Origin: Ruminococcus sp. | Lineage (GTDB): Bacteria; Bacillota; Clostridia; Oscillospirales; Ruminococcaceae | Assembly (NCBI GenBank): GCA_015066905.1 | Contig: SVNN01000002.1 | Span: forward strand, 1 to 49,890 | Length of the DNA: 49,890 bases | Direction of reading: 5' to 3' | Part shown: piece after piece, positions 7,785-16,372 of the stretch | How positions within the stretch are numbered: position 1 is the stretch's first letter | Layout of the letters: each line of letters begins with the position of its first letter | Notes under the pieces: model-generated | The model's database searches: none | Seen by the model: only the letters and a program-made list of their open reading frames with translations | What the model was told of the DNA's origin: nothing | Made by a program: the position numbers and the translations under genes

Positions 7785-9830
7785 ATGCGTGAGCGGCAGG
7801 GAGAGCTGAAAGAAACGTTCTCAGTGTTTGAGGACGCGATCCGCCTTGTGGTGCTGATCTTCATACTGATTGTTTCCCTTGTGTTCGGTGTGCTTCGGCT
7901 GATGAAGGTGCAGCTGGTCGATGGTGAGAGCTATCAGCTGAAGGCGTCTACTACAAATATATATACCCAGCACGTCAGTGCCGCCCGCGGAGAGATCGTG
8001 GACAGCGAAGGGCGTGTGATCGTCGGCAATAAGATCGGTTATAATGTCATTATTGAAAAGGCGTATTTCCCGACAGATAAGGCTGCAGGAAACCAGGTGA
8101 TCTATGACGTCGTATCCATTCTGCGCGAAGCCGGTGCAGAGTGGAATGACACACTTCCGGTTTCCTTGTCTGAGCCGTATACGTTTTCGCCGGAGGCAGG
8201 AGAGGAGTATTGCGCCAAGGTGCGCGAGATTCTGAATCTGAACACCTATGCGACGGCGGAAAACTGTGTGGATAAGCTGATTTCGGATTATGAGATTTCG
8301 GATGCATATCCGCGCGATGTACAGCGCGTGATTGCAGGTATCCGATATGAAATGCTCATTCGTAGTTTCTCTGTGAACAATCACTTTACGCTGGCGGACG
8401 ATATTCCGCTGGAGCTGGTAACGAAAATCAAGGAGCTTCGTCTGACGATGAGCGGAGTGGATGTCATCGAAGAAGCGATCCGCTTTGTTGAGGACGGAAA
8501 TGTGATTCCGCATGAGATCGGCACAGTTGGTCCGATTTACAGCATTGAGGAATATGAATCGCTCAAGGAAAGCGGATATGAATATCTGCTTTCAGATACG
8601 GTCGGAAAAAGCGGACTGGAGCTTGCGCTGGAAGCAGAGCTTTGCGGCGAACGCGGAGTGAAAGAGATCACCTATGTGGACGGTTCTGTCATCTCCTCGG
8701 AGATTACCAAGGAAGCAGTCGGCGGAAATACTGTACAGCTGACCCTCAACAGTCAGTTCCAGAAGGGGCTGCAGACCACACTGACCGACTTTATCGGCTA
8801 TCTGCACGAGATGCCGGGCAAGGATCTGAAGGATGTTTCAGCGGGTGCGATCGTTGTGCTGGATGTCGATTCGAATGCAGTGCTTGGCATGGCGACTGCG
8901 CCGACTTATGACCTCAACGATCTGATGGAGGATTATAACGCGGTTCTGAATGCGGAGAATACGCCGCTTGTCAACCGTGCAACGGATGGTCTGTATCGTC
9001 CCGGTTCCACATTTAAGACAATTACTGCGACTGCAGGACTGAATACAGGCGTTGTCAACGGAGACTCTACGTTCTACTGCGGCAGAAATTACGAGTTTAT
9101 CGACACCACGGTGCATTGTACCGGCCATCACAACGACATTAACGTGACGCGTGCGATCACTGTGTCCTGCAACATCTACTTCTATGAGCTTTCGCAGCGT
9201 CTCGGCATTGATACGCTGTCGCAGTATGCCACATACTACGGGCTCGGTCAGACGCTGGGGCTGGAATCAGGTGATTCTGCAGGATATCTTGCGAATCCCG
9301 AAACCTTTGAAAAGCTCGGGATGGAGTGGTATGTCGGCTATCTGCTGCAGGCAGCGATCGGACAGTCTGAGGTTCAGATCACACCGCTTCAGATGGCGGT
9401 TGCAGCCTCTACGATCGCGAATGAGGGTGTGCGCTATCAGCCGCATTTGGTGGACAGTGTTTATGATCATGCGATGACCACAAAGCTTTCGCAGAAAGAA
9501 AAAGTCGTTGCGGCAGAAATACCGATCACGTCGGATTCTGTATATGCCAATATCGAGCAGGGTATGATCGGTGCGGCGCAGAGTACGATGCCTGAGGAGT
9601 ATTCGCTGAAAAACCTCGGATTTGATGTTGCGATCAAGACGGGTACGCCGCAGTCACCGCGTGGAACAGACAGCTTTGTGATTGGCTATGCGCCTGCTGA
9701 GAATCCTGAAATCGCATTTGCAGCGGTTATCGAGGGCGGAGAGCAGTCCAAGTATATGGTCAGAAAGATTCTTGAGCTGTATGCCGAGGTGTATCCGGAT
9801 ACACAGATCGGACTCGCACTTTCTGATTGA
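7785..9830 (+). CDS. mrdA: Penicillin-binding protein 2 (class B PBP, peptidoglycan D,D-transpeptidase)
   Basis: This wall-crosslinking transpeptidase of the elongation complex has 681 residues, with a single N-terminal membrane anchor at about 22-46. A PBP dimerisation domain follows, beginning with AARGEIVDSEGRVI. The transpeptidase motifs are complete: GSTFK (catalytic Ser near 407), SCN near 460, and KTGT near 617. The start is the ATG at 7785 behind AAAGGAG; the ORF track's TTG at 7779 is less likely. Many clostridial clusters place rodA nearby, but I see none here. Confidence 0.93.
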   Translation: MRERQGELKETFSVFEDAIRLVVLIFILIVSLVFGVLRLMKVQLVDGESYQLKASTTNIYTQHVSAARGEIVDSEGRVIVGNKIGYNVIIEKAYFPTDKAAGNQVIYDVVSILREAGAEWNDTLPVSLSEPYTFSPEAGEEYCAKVREILNLNTYATAENCVDKLISDYEISDAYPRDVQRVIAGIRYEMLIRSFSVNNHFTLADDIPLELVTKIKELRLTMSGVDVIEEAIRFVEDGNVIPHEIGTVGPIYSIEEYESLKESGYEYLLSDTVGKSGLELALEAELCGERGVKEITYVDGSVISSEITKEAVGGNTVQLTLNSQFQKGLQTTLTDFIGYLHEMPGKDLKDVSAGAIVVLDVDSNAVLGMATAPTYDLNDLMEDYNAVLNAENTPLVNRATDGLYRPGSTFKTITATAGLNTGVVNGDSTFYCGRNYEFIDTTVHCTGHHNDINVTRAITVSCNIYFYELSQRLGIDTLSQYATYYGLGQTLGLESGDSAGYLANPETFEKLGMEWYVGYLLQAAIGQSEVQITPLQMAVAASTIANEGVRYQPHLVDSVYDHAMTTKLSQKEKVVAAEIPITSDSVYANIEQGMIGAAQSTMPEEYSLKNLGFDVAIKTGTPQSPRGTDSFVIGYAPAENPEIAFAAVIEGGEQSKYMVRKILELYAEVYPDTQIGLALSD

Positions 9831-9862
9831 ATTCTTGTTATATTTTTCAATGTCGACTATGC

Positions 9863-9902
9863 CTGCAGTCTTGTGAATCGTCAATCTGCACAAAGACTGC
9901 AG
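9863..9902 (+). terminator. Stem-loop after pbp2, possible weak terminator
   Basis: A 13-bp inverted repeat, CTGCAGTCTTGTG against CACAAAGACTGCAG with one bulged A. A T-rich stretch comes only about 25 nt later, so termination strength is uncertain. Confidence 0.45.
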
Positions 9903-9952
9903 TGTGATTCAATCTATTCGTACAATTTTTTCTGTTTTTGCGAAAAAGTCCT

Positions 9953-9980
9953 TTGACTTTTTGAATATTTATGCTATAAT
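9953..9980 (+). promoter_or_regulatory. Promoter of minD-like gene
   Basis: TTGACT (9953-9958), 16-nt spacer, then extended -10 TGcTATAAT (TATAAT at 9975-9980). The leader of about 85 nt contains a small hairpin (CGGCT/AGCCG) before the ribosome site. Confidence 0.85.
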
Positions 9981-10070
9981 ATAGTATGGAGTTTGTATGG
10001 AGTACACACTCCATGATTACCATGGCGCGCGGCTGAACCGTAGCCGCAAGGGGAAAGGAATCTGATTGTT

Positions 10071-10811
10071 ATGTCAAAAGTTATCGCTGTTACATCTGGT
10101 AAGGGAGGCACCGGAAAGTCCTCGATCTGCTCCGGTCTGGGCTATACGCTCGCAAAGCAGGGCAGCCGTACCCTCATCATCGAACTGGATTTCGGTTTAC
10201 GTTGTATTGATATCATTTTTGGTATGCAGGGAAGAATCAAGCATGACCTTGGTGATGTTCTGAAGGGAAAGATCAAGCCGCTCGACGCTGTTACTCAGGT
10301 GCCGATGGCTAGCAACCTCAACATCCTTTGTGCACCGAAGGATCCGTTTGAAAGTGTAACGGTTGAGCAGATTGTTGACATCTGCAAGCAGATCCGTAAG
10401 TATTTCGACTATATCATCATCGACACCGGTGCAGGTATCAACTCGCACGTTTTTGATATCGTTGAGCAGGCGAATACCATTCTCGTTGTCACCACGCCTG
10501 ACCCGATCTGCGTGCGCGATGCACAGATGATGTCCGATGAATTCTATAACCGTGGCAACAAGCGTCAGCGTCTGATCATCAATAAGGTGAGCAAGCGTGC
10601 AATCGGTGCTGAACTGGTCAAGGACCTCGACGAGATCATCGACACTATCGGCGTACAGCTGATCGGCGTAATCCCGGAGGATTATGATCTCTGTGTTGCA
10701 ACCGGTAAGGGTCAGCCGATCCCGTCCACAGCGCCCAGCCTGGCAGCATTTGATGCGATCTCCAGACGTCTGAAGGGCGAAAATGTTCCGCTGACTGTCA
10801 AGACGAAATAA
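10071..10811 (+). CDS. MinD-like ParA/MinD family ATPase
   Basis: A 246-residue P-loop ATPase. The deviant Walker A motif (KGGTGKSS, with the signature Lys) is at about 10-18, switch I is FGLRCIDIIFG and Walker B is YIIIDTGAG. MinD recruits the division inhibitor MinC to the membrane, and the place after mreBCD-PBP2 is typical for min genes. Two features are odd. No minC or minE is adjacent. The C-terminus (GENVPLTVKTK) has no recognisable amphipathic membrane-targeting helix, which true MinD carries. It may be a MinD derivative with another partner. It has its own promoter. Confidence 0.8.
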   Translation: MSKVIAVTSGKGGTGKSSICSGLGYTLAKQGSRTLIIELDFGLRCIDIIFGMQGRIKHDLGDVLKGKIKPLDAVTQVPMASNLNILCAPKDPFESVTVEQIVDICKQIRKYFDYIIIDTGAGINSHVFDIVEQANTILVVTTPDPICVRDAQMMSDEFYNRGNKRQRLIINKVSKRAIGAELVKDLDEIIDTIGVQLIGVIPEDYDLCVATGKGQPIPSTAPSLAAFDAISRRLKGENVPLTVKTK

Positions 10812-10880
10812 GTTTGTCTTTCGTAAAACTATGTTTTACATATATTACAACATCGCGTGTGCGGTAGAAAGGAATGAAAT

Positions 10881-11285
10881 ATGAATATAGCGTTGATTGC
10901 CCATGATTCCAAAAAAGAACTGATGATCCAATTCTGCATTGCCTATTGCGGCATTTTATCCCGGTATAATCTTTGCGCTACGGGTACGACGGGCAAGCAG
11001 GTTAGCGAAGCAACCGGCCTGTCGATTCAGCGTTATCTCAGCGGTTCGCAGGGCGGAGATCAGCAGATCTGTGCGCGTATCTCCTGCAATGAAATTGACG
11101 TACTGCTGTTTTTCCGCGATCCGATCAACCCGAAGTCGAACGAGCCGAACGATATGAATCTGCTCCGCCTTTGCGACGTACACAATGTACCGGTTGCCAC
11201 CAATATTGCAACTGCCGAGGCACTGATTCTTGCGCTGGAGCGTGGCGACCTTGATTGGCGTGAAATCGGAAATCCCGCAATCTGA
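10881..11285 (+). CDS. mgsA: Methylglyoxal synthase
   Basis: Converts dihydroxyacetone phosphate to methylglyoxal and phosphate, an escape route when sugar phosphates accumulate. The 134-residue length is typical. The family pattern is clear: ALIAHDSKK at the start, TGTTG phosphate loop at about 36-40, LSGSQGGDQQI, then LLFFRDP with the catalytic Asp, and NIATAEALI near the end. It follows the MinD-like gene by 69 nt behind AGAAAGGA and ends at a strong terminator. The mre-min-mgsA neighbourhood is common in Clostridia. Confidence 0.95.
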   Translation: MNIALIAHDSKKELMIQFCIAYCGILSRYNLCATGTTGKQVSEATGLSIQRYLSGSQGGDQQICARISCNEIDVLLFFRDPINPKSNEPNDMNLLRLCDVHNVPVATNIATAEALILALERGDLDWREIGNPAI

Positions 11286-11313
11286 GCGCGACTGATGCAA
11301 TGAATATAATGCG

Positions 11314-11345
11314 TTGCCCCTGTTCAAGGGGCAATTGCTGTTTTA
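11314..11345 (+). terminator. Intrinsic terminator after mgsA
   Basis: TTGCCCC (11314-11320) and GGGGCAA (11328-11334) form a 7-bp stem with a 7-nt loop, followed by TTGCTGTTTT. It separates mgsA from hisS. Confidence 0.75.
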
Positions 11346-11363
11346 TAATTATGGAGGATTTTT

Positions 11364-12671
11364 ATGGCACAAGTATTAAAGCGTCCGAACGGAACCGAGG
11401 ACGTCACCCCGCGCGACATTCACAAATGGTATACGGTTGAACAGGTTGCGCGTAACGTTGCGGAATCCTACGGATTTGGCGAGATCCGCATCCCGACCTT
11501 TGAATCAACTGATCTGTTCTGCCGCTCGGTCGGCGAAACGACTGATGTTGTACAGAAGGAAATGTATTCTGTCATTGCGAAAGAAACGCAGTTTACGCTC
11601 CGTCCGGAGGGTACTGCTGGTACGATCCGTGCAATGCTGCAGAACAGTATGCTCAACGACGCGATGCCGCAGAAGGTGTATTATCTGCTCTCCTGTTTCC
11701 GACACGAGCGTCCGCAGGCAGGCAGACTCCGTGAATTTCACCAGTTCGGTCTGGAGATGGTCGGAAGTGCCGCTCCCTGCGCGGATGCAGAGGTGATTTC
11801 CCTCGCGAAATCGGTTCTGGATACGCTGGGACTGAAGAATATCGCGCTGAACATCAACTCGATCGGCTGTCCGAAATGCCGTGCTGAATATCACAAGGCA
11901 CTGCGTACTTATTTTGAAGCGCGTAAGGATGAACTTTGCGAAACCTGTCTTTCTCGTCTGGAGCGTAACCCGATGCGCATTCTCGACTGTAAGAGCCCGA
12001 TCTGCGGTGAGATTGCCAAGGACGCACCTGTGATTCTCGATTATCTCTGCGAAGAGTGCGATACACACTTCACACAGCTGAAATCCTATCTGGATACGAT
12101 GGGGATTGCGTTCACGGTCAATCCGAAGATTGTTCGTGGACTGGATTATTATACAAAGACGGTATTTGAATTTGTTACTACGGATATCGGCGCACAGGGT
12201 ACTGTCTGCGGCGGTGGACGGTATGATGGTCTGATTGAACAGCTTGGCGGTCAGCCCCAGCCTGCACTTGGTTTTGCGATGGGTATCGAGCGTCTGCTTC
12301 TCACAATGGAGAGCCAGGGATGTGATTTCCTTCAGCCGAAGCAGTGTGAGCTGTATATCGCTCCGATGGATGCGGCTGCTGTTCCAAAGGCAATGGAGAT
12401 CGCACAGTCGCTTCGTGCAGAGGGCTTCCGCGTGGAATATGACCTGATCGGCAGAAGCTTCAAGGCACAGATGAAATATGCGGACAAGCTCGGCGCCGGA
12501 TTCCTGCTGGTACTTGGTGAGAATGAGCTTTCCACCGGTGAGATCAAGCTGAAGAATATGGCGACCGGTGAATCGACCGCTTGTAAGCTGGATGAGACAT
12601 TCACGGATACATTTGCAAATCTCGCAATTTCTGCGATGTTCAGTGATACGCTGGACGGCATCAAATTCTGA
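11364..12671 (+). CDS. hisS: Histidyl-tRNA synthetase
   Basis: A class II aminoacyl-tRNA synthetase of 435 residues that charges tRNA-His. Visible motifs are the start RPNGTEDVTP, motif 2 (LLSCFRHERPQAGRLREFHQFG), the HisA signature RGLDYYTKTVFEF, GGRYDGLIEQLGG and motif 3 (GFAMGIERLLL). The C-terminal anticodon-binding domain is at about 330-420. The start follows TGGAGGA. The upstream region holds only the mgsA terminator, too short for a T-box. aspS follows after 36 nt, a pairing common in Firmicutes. Confidence 0.96.
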   Translation: MAQVLKRPNGTEDVTPRDIHKWYTVEQVARNVAESYGFGEIRIPTFESTDLFCRSVGETTDVVQKEMYSVIAKETQFTLRPEGTAGTIRAMLQNSMLNDAMPQKVYYLLSCFRHERPQAGRLREFHQFGLEMVGSAAPCADAEVISLAKSVLDTLGLKNIALNINSIGCPKCRAEYHKALRTYFEARKDELCETCLSRLERNPMRILDCKSPICGEIAKDAPVILDYLCEECDTHFTQLKSYLDTMGIAFTVNPKIVRGLDYYTKTVFEFVTTDIGAQGTVCGGGRYDGLIEQLGGQPQPALGFAMGIERLLLTMESQGCDFLQPKQCELYIAPMDAAAVPKAMEIAQSLRAEGFRVEYDLIGRSFKAQMKYADKLGAGFLLVLGENELSTGEIKLKNMATGESTACKLDETFTDTFANLAISAMFSDTLDGIKF

Positions 12672-12707
12672 GAGAATAATAGACCGACAGAGAGGAAAGA
12701 AAGATAT

Positions 12708-14486
12708 ATGGCTGATACAATGAAGGGACTGAAGCGCACGCATTACTGCGGCGAGGTAGATATAATCGGCGCTGAGGTCGTTGTAGGCGGATTTGTGCAG
12801 AAGGTACGCAACCTCGGCACACTGCTGTTTATTGACCTGCGTGACCGCACTGGTGTGGTTCAGCTGGCATTCAACGATGCGACCGACCGTGCGCTGGTTG
12901 AAAAGGTAGCATCCTGCCACATGGAGTATGTGCTGATGGCGCATGGTGTGGTTAAGGAGCGCGAGAGCATCAACTATGAGATGAAAAACGGTAATGTGGA
13001 AATCATCGTGGACGATCTCCGCATTCTTGCAGCTGCACAGACACCTCCGTTCGAGGTACAGAACGAAACCAAGGTGAATGAGGAACTGCGTCTGAAATAC
13101 CGCTACCTTGACCTGCGTCGTGCACCACTTCAGAAGAATCTGATGATGCGTCATGAGATTGCTAAGGTTGCAAGAGAATATTTCTATGACAATGGCTTTA
13201 TTGAGATTGAAACACCGATGATGATGAAGTCCACGCCTGAGGGCGCGCGCGATTATCTCGTTCCGTCGAGAGTACATCCCGGTAAGTTCTATGCCCTGCC
13301 GCAGTCGCCGCAGATCTATAAGCAGCTCCTGATGGTTTCTGGTATGGATCGCTACATCCAGCTGGCACGCTGCTTCCGCGATGAGGATCTGCGTGCAGAC
13401 CGCCAGCCTGAGTTTACACAGATCGACCTGGAGATGTCCTTTGTTGACGTCGAGGATATTCTGGAGATGTGCGAGGGCTTTATCCGTGACCTGTTCAAGA
13501 AGGTGCTGGACGTGGATATCCCCACACCGCTGCCCCGTCTTTCCTTTGCAGACGCGATGAACCGCTTTGGTTCTGATAAGCCGGATACACGCTATGGTAT
13601 GGAGATTCAGGATATTTCCCATCTCGTTAAGGACAGTGAATTTGGTGTATTTACCGGAGCAATCGAAGCAGGCGGCAGTGTTCGTGCGATTGTTGCGAAG
13701 AATGCAGCTTCTGTTCTGACCCGTAAGGAGATTGACAAGCTGACGGAGATGGTACGCGGCATTGGTGCAAAGGGTCTTGCGTTCGTTCGCTGGGTGGATG
13801 ATGCACCGGGCTGTTCGTTTGCGAAATTCTTCTCTGAGGAACAGCTCTGCACAATTCTCGCTGAAATCGGCTGTGAAAAGGGCGATGTAGCACTCATCGT
13901 TGCAGATAAGAATAAGGTGACACTGCCTGTGCTTGGCGCACTGCGTCAGACTGTTGCAAAGAAACTTGATCTGATTCCTGAGGGACAGTTCAACTTCCTG
14001 TGGGTGACCCAGATGCCGTTCTTTGAGCAGGATGAAGAAACCGGAGCATGGGTTGCAATGCACCATCCGTTCACGATGCCAGAGGATGATTGCATCCAGT
14101 ATCTTGACTCTGCACCCGAAAAGGTGACTGCAAAGGCATTCGACCTTGTGCTGAACGGCACAGAGCTTTCTTCCGGCTCGATTCGTATCACCAATTATGA
14201 GCTTCAGCAGAAGATGTTTGAGGCACTTGGCATGAGCGAGGAGGAGATCGAAGCGAAGTTCGGCTTCCTGGTTGAGGCATATAAATACGGCGCACCGCCG
14301 CACGGTGGTATGGGTATCGGTCTTGACCGTCTTGCGATGGTTATGCTGGGCGCAGAGAGCCTGCGTGACATTACCGCATTCCCGAAGGTACAGAACGCAA
14401 GCGAGCTGATGTCCGCCTGCCCGTCCGTTGTGGACAAGGAGAGTCTGGATATCCTCGGAATTCAGGTTACTGAAACAGAAGAATAA
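12708..14486 (+). CDS. aspS: Aspartyl-tRNA synthetase (bacterial type)
   Basis: A 592-residue class II synthetase of the long bacterial form. It has an N-terminal OB-fold anticodon domain (about 1-105), a catalytic core with motif 2 (YIQLARCFRDEDLRADRQPEFTQ split across 220-240), a GAD insertion domain at about 300-410, and motif 3 (GIGLDRLAMVMLGAESLRD). Whether it charges only tRNA-Asp or also tRNA-Asn cannot be read from sequence alone; the presence or absence of asnS and gatCAB elsewhere would indicate it. It is probably cotranscribed with hisS. Confidence 0.96.
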   Translation: MADTMKGLKRTHYCGEVDIIGAEVVVGGFVQKVRNLGTLLFIDLRDRTGVVQLAFNDATDRALVEKVASCHMEYVLMAHGVVKERESINYEMKNGNVEIIVDDLRILAAAQTPPFEVQNETKVNEELRLKYRYLDLRRAPLQKNLMMRHEIAKVAREYFYDNGFIEIETPMMMKSTPEGARDYLVPSRVHPGKFYALPQSPQIYKQLLMVSGMDRYIQLARCFRDEDLRADRQPEFTQIDLEMSFVDVEDILEMCEGFIRDLFKKVLDVDIPTPLPRLSFADAMNRFGSDKPDTRYGMEIQDISHLVKDSEFGVFTGAIEAGGSVRAIVAKNAASVLTRKEIDKLTEMVRGIGAKGLAFVRWVDDAPGCSFAKFFSEEQLCTILAEIGCEKGDVALIVADKNKVTLPVLGALRQTVAKKLDLIPEGQFNFLWVTQMPFFEQDEETGAWVAMHHPFTMPEDDCIQYLDSAPEKVTAKAFDLVLNGTELSSGSIRITNYELQQKMFEALGMSEEEIEAKFGFLVEAYKYGAPPHGGMGIGLDRLAMVMLGAESLRDITAFPKVQNASELMSACPSVVDKESLDILGIQVTETEE

Positions 14487-14490
14487 AAGG

Positions 14491-14523
14491 AAGGACGCAT
14501 GAGATTTCATGCGTCCTTTTTGT
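14491..14523. terminator. Bidirectional intrinsic terminator between convergent genes
   Basis: AAGGACGCATG (14491-14501) pairs perfectly with CATGCGTCCTT (14508-14518) around a 6-nt loop. T runs follow on the plus side, and A-rich sequence upstream gives a U run on the minus side. It serves aspS and the convergent phosphoesterase gene. Confidence 0.88.
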
Positions 14524-15392
14524 TAAGGTGTAATTTCGAGAATTGCGACTTCGGGGTTGTTAAACATACGGACAGGAGCGGATGGATAGTTGCCGAGTCC
14601 GGATGTGATGAACATCGTTCCTTCCGAATAGGGGAACAGCCCCTTATCCATTATGGTTTCGTTCGGATACAGCAGTTCGGGGATCCAGTTTCCCTGATAG
14701 TTCAACGGTCCGAAAAACGGCAGACGGATAATGCCACCGTGCGTATCGCCGCAGAGCGTGAGATCTGCACCGAAGCTGGCATACGCTTCATATTGCGGAA
14801 TGTGGGCAAGCAGAATGGAGTAACGGCTCGGATCTGGCGATGCAAATTCATTGGTCAGATCGAATGTCGGCGAGAAATATGCGTTGTCGATGCCGTAAAT
14901 TGTGACAGGATTGCCATTTACGGTGATATCCTCCTGCGCGTAGCACATGACGTGGATGCCGCTTTGCGTCAGCTGTTCCATAAATGTGACAGATCGGTCG
15001 TGTTCGCCAGGGACGTAATAGACCGGAGTATCCAGCGCTGCAAGCGACTGCATGAATTCCAGTGCCATCTTCTGACTGGAACCGTTTTCTGAGTCTGTGT
15101 ACATATCACCCAGTACACAGATCAGATCCGGAGCAGATTCTTTGATGCGGTTGATGATCCGTCGATCACTGATATTCAATCGGCCAGCGTGCAGATCGCT
15201 GATCACTGCAATCGTCATTGGTTCAGTAACCGCATTATTCTGTATTGTTTCGCGTGCTGTGACAAGGAAATAATTCTGCGTCCACCAGAATAAGAACAGG
15301 ATCAGAAGAAATATACCGCCTTTTTTCTTCTTTTTGGCTGCTGGAGCGGCTGGTGGGGTTGGTTGTAATGCAGGTTCGTTCTGATTTGCCAT
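14523..15392 (-). CDS. Membrane-anchored metallophosphoesterase (YkuE-like)
   Basis: I start this 289-residue protein at the minus-strand ATG at 15392, 7-8 nt after GGAG inside the mscS end; the longer ORF start lacks a ribosome site. It has a Pro/Lys-rich N-terminal tail, one membrane anchor at about 26-44 and a calcineurin-like phosphoesterase domain. The metal-binding motifs are SDLHAG, GDMYTD, GEHDR (usually GNHD, so the Asn is Glu here), LAHIP and CGDTHGG. The substrate is unknown; relatives include YkuE and lipid pyrophosphate hydrolases. It is one nucleotide downstream of mscS, so the two form an operon. Confidence 0.85.
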   Translation of the reverse strand: MANQNEPALQPTPPAAPAAKKKKKGGIFLLILFLFWWTQNYFLVTARETIQNNAVTEPMTIAVISDLHAGRLNISDRRIINRIKESAPDLICVLGDMYTDSENGSSQKMALEFMQSLAALDTPVYYVPGEHDRSVTFMEQLTQSGIHVMCYAQEDITVNGNPVTIYGIDNAYFSPTFDLTNEFASPDPSRYSILLAHIPQYEAYASFGADLTLCGDTHGGIIRLPFFGPLNYQGNWIPELLYPNETIMDKGLFPYSEGTMFITSGLGNYPSAPVRMFNNPEVAILEITP

Positions 15393-15393
15393 G

Positions 15394-16266
15394 TTATTTC
15401 TCCAGATGTACATCAAGCTGCGGGAAGGGGATGCTGATCTGTTCGCGGTCAAATGCGCGCTTTACATTTTCCAGCATCGAAAAATGCACAGCCCAGTAAT
15501 CCTCTGCATTCACCCACATGCGGACAAAAATGGTGATGGCACTGCTGTCGTGACGTCCCATTACAATTTCCGGTACCGGATCATTCTTGACGCAGGACTG
15601 CATTGCAATCTCATTGGCAATGATCTTCTTGGCACGGTCGAATGCTTCGTCATAGCTGATGCTGAATTCCAGATCCAGACGGCGTGTGCCCTTTTCGTTG
15701 AAGTTGATGATCTTTGCGTTCGACACAATGCCGTTCGGAAGATATACCGTCTTATTATCCGGGGTTACGATGGTCGTATAGAGAATATTAACGGATTCGA
15801 CCGTACCGGCAGCATCGGAGGTTTCAATAAAATCTCCCGCCTTGAACGGCTTTGCAAACAGGATGATAAAGCCGCCGGCCACATTGGAAAGGCTGTTTTG
15901 CAGGGCAAGACCGATTGCAAGACCTGCGGCGCCGATCACGGTGACGATCGAAGTCATCGGTACGCCGAGAATTGAAAGCACGATAACGATCAGGAGCGTG
16001 TAAAGAACGATACTGATCAGCGACTTAAGAAAACCGGTGGCGGTATCGTCGATGTTGGAACGGTTCATGCCGCGGCCGATGATCTTACAGATGATCTTGA
16101 CCAGAATGGTGCCGAGCAGGAATACGACGATTGCAAAGATAATGGTCGGGAGTGCGCTTTTGATAAATCCCAGCGCGGTGCTGAGAAAATCCGTGGTCTG
16201 TTCAATGACTTCCTGCGGACTTTGCAGATCAGGAATGACGGATTCTACGGTTGTTGTTTCTTGCAT
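15394..16266 (-). CDS. mscS: Small-conductance mechanosensitive channel MscS
   Basis: An osmotic-release channel of 290 residues. There are three membrane segments (about 38-60, 82-104 and 108-130). The pore helix TM3 is Gly/Ala-rich (VIGAAGLAIGLALQNSLSNVAGG), which is diagnostic. The beta domain (FKAGDFIETSDAAGTVESVNILYTT) and the cytoplasmic cage follow. Its promoter overlaps the terminator of the upstream symporter gene. The phosphoesterase gene follows directly. Confidence 0.94.
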   Translation of the reverse strand: MQETTTVESVIPDLQSPQEVIEQTTDFLSTALGFIKSALPTIIFAIVVFLLGTILVKIICKIIGRGMNRSNIDDTATGFLKSLISIVLYTLLIVIVLSILGVPMTSIVTVIGAAGLAIGLALQNSLSNVAGGFIILFAKPFKAGDFIETSDAAGTVESVNILYTTIVTPDNKTVYLPNGIVSNAKIINFNEKGTRRLDLEFSISYDEAFDRAKKIIANEIAMQSCVKNDPVPEIVMGRHDSSAITIFVRMWVNAEDYWAVHFSMLENVKRAFDREQISIPFPQLDVHLEK

Positions 16267-16305
16267 GATGATTTGGTCACTTCTTTCTTTGGAATTAACC
16301 TTATT

Positions 16306-16334
16306 ATTATAACACGGAACTCAAAAAAAAGCAA
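16306..16334 (-). promoter_or_regulatory. Promoter of mscS
   Basis: Minus-strand TTGCTT (16329-16334), 17-nt spacer, TATAAT (16306-16311). The -35 overlaps the U-tract end of the symporter terminator. Confidence 0.75.
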
Positions 16335-16360
16335 CAGCGAACCGGATTCGGCTCGCTGTT
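16322..16360 (-). terminator. Terminator of the sodium:solute symporter gene
   Basis: On the minus strand AACAGCGAGCC pairs with GGTTCGCTGTT (one G-U pair), followed by GCTTTTTTTT. It lies 12 nt after the symporter stop codon. Confidence 0.88.
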
Positions 16361-16372
16361 TTCGTTGATAGA

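Noticed and set aside
11286-11363. T-box riboswitch before hisS
   Set aside because: The region is only 78 nt and fully used by the mgsA terminator and hisS ribosome site; no T-box sequence or specifier stem.
11505-14510. 1001-codon minus-strand ORF
   Set aside because: It lies exactly opposite hisS and aspS, which have full family motifs and ribosome sites. Its translation has no recognisable domain, so it is a shadow of biased codon use.
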